Below, one piece after another: positions 63,824 through 64,000 of a stretch of DNA of 64,000 bases. The notes beneath the pieces were generated by a model that searched no databases, was not told the origin of the DNA, and saw nothing but the letters and a program-made list of their open reading frames with translations. Where the stretch lies: NCBI RefSeq assembly GCF_001640805.2, contig NC_066855.1, positions 2,840,342-2,904,341 on the forward strand, read 5' to 3'. This DNA is from Lates calcarifer (taxonomy: Eukaryota > Chordata > Actinopteri > Centropomidae). Within the stretch, counting starts at the first letter, position 1. The number at the start of each line of letters is the position of its first letter. The position numbers and the translations under genes are program-made.

Positions 63824-64000
63824 CACGGTGACACGGCTGCGTTTTTTTGTGGAAACGTGCGCGTTAACAGCGGCTTTTGAAAACGCGCTTCTTCATGTGC
63901 GTCACGGCTCAGGCTGTTCGTTTGCTCTCTCGCAACTGGCCTCATACTGATAACAGACAACGTGGGCCCAGAAACACATGATGAGGAGCCGCGGCGACAA
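63824..64000. promoter_or_regulatory. CpG-dense segment at the right edge, possible promoter approach
   Basis: The segment has more than a dozen CpGs (GTGCGCGTTAACAGCGG, AACGCGC, GTGCGTCACGG, CCGCGGCGAC) against a CpG-poor window average. GCGTCACG is CRE-like. It may be the shore of a CpG island or first exon lying beyond 64000. No ATG-initiated frame of note is visible. Confidence 0.35.

Noticed and set aside
1..64000. Possibility of a CRISPR array, phage, integron or other bacterial system
   Set aside because: No regularly spaced direct repeats, no operon-like ORF packing and no ribosome-binding-site pattern. Repeat content and splice signals are vertebrate.
1..64000. Conserved microRNA hairpins
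   Set aside because: I looked for the mature sequences of the most common vertebrate families I know and saw none. A covariance-model search would be needed to exclude less familiar ones.

Overview
The window reads as nuclear DNA of a ray-finned fish, probably a percomorph. It is AT-rich and almost gene-free, with many (CA)n/(TG)n microsatellites. It carries several short inverted-repeat element families of the kind scattered through teleost genomes, an L2-type SINE tail motif, and spliced-gene signals (TATA, branch point, pyrimidine tract, AG acceptor, GT donor). There are no bacterial operons, no CRISPR array and no intact transposase or reverse transcriptase. The organism call rests on repeat types recognised from memory, not on a search.

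Layout. Positions 1-53,100 hold no protein-coding gene I can support. This part contains (1) microsatellites, densest at 2.2-2.9 kb; (2) two TIR element families, called family A and family B here, with copies at 9.4, 12.4, 17.8, 19.6, 21.5, 32.7, 40.4 and 48.2 kb; (3) fragments of other dispersed repeats at 26.6, 36.0, 36.6, 38.4, 41.6 and 42.7 kb; and (4) short GC-richer, CpG-retaining blocks with homeodomain- or TALE-like motifs that look like candidate conserved noncoding elements. The best of these are near 0.4, 10.1, 27.4, 28.3, 42.5 and 63.6 kb. At 53.2 kb a CCAAT box, a TATA box and a strong-context ATG precede a 42-codon ORF. At 54.4 kb the minus strand carries a tRNA-Lys(CTT) gene with a Pol III terminator, followed by an L2-type SINE tail motif.

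The one convincing protein gene is at 58.5-61.5 kb on the plus strand. Its coding sequence is intronless (59732-60475, 247 codons). It encodes an alpha-helical protein with a glycine-rich hydrophobic hairpin flanked by long charged helices, a layout like the apolipoprotein L family. Two probable untranslated exons and a TATA-type promoter lie upstream. The right edge (63.55-64.0 kb) combines a probable conserved regulatory block, a run of 15 G and a CpG-dense segment, and may be the approach to a promoter beyond the window.

The genes do not form a pathway. The ApoL-like gene is an isolated locus, and much of the rest may be regulatory or neutral spacer. The element boundaries and conserved-element calls are by eye and need alignment to confirm.
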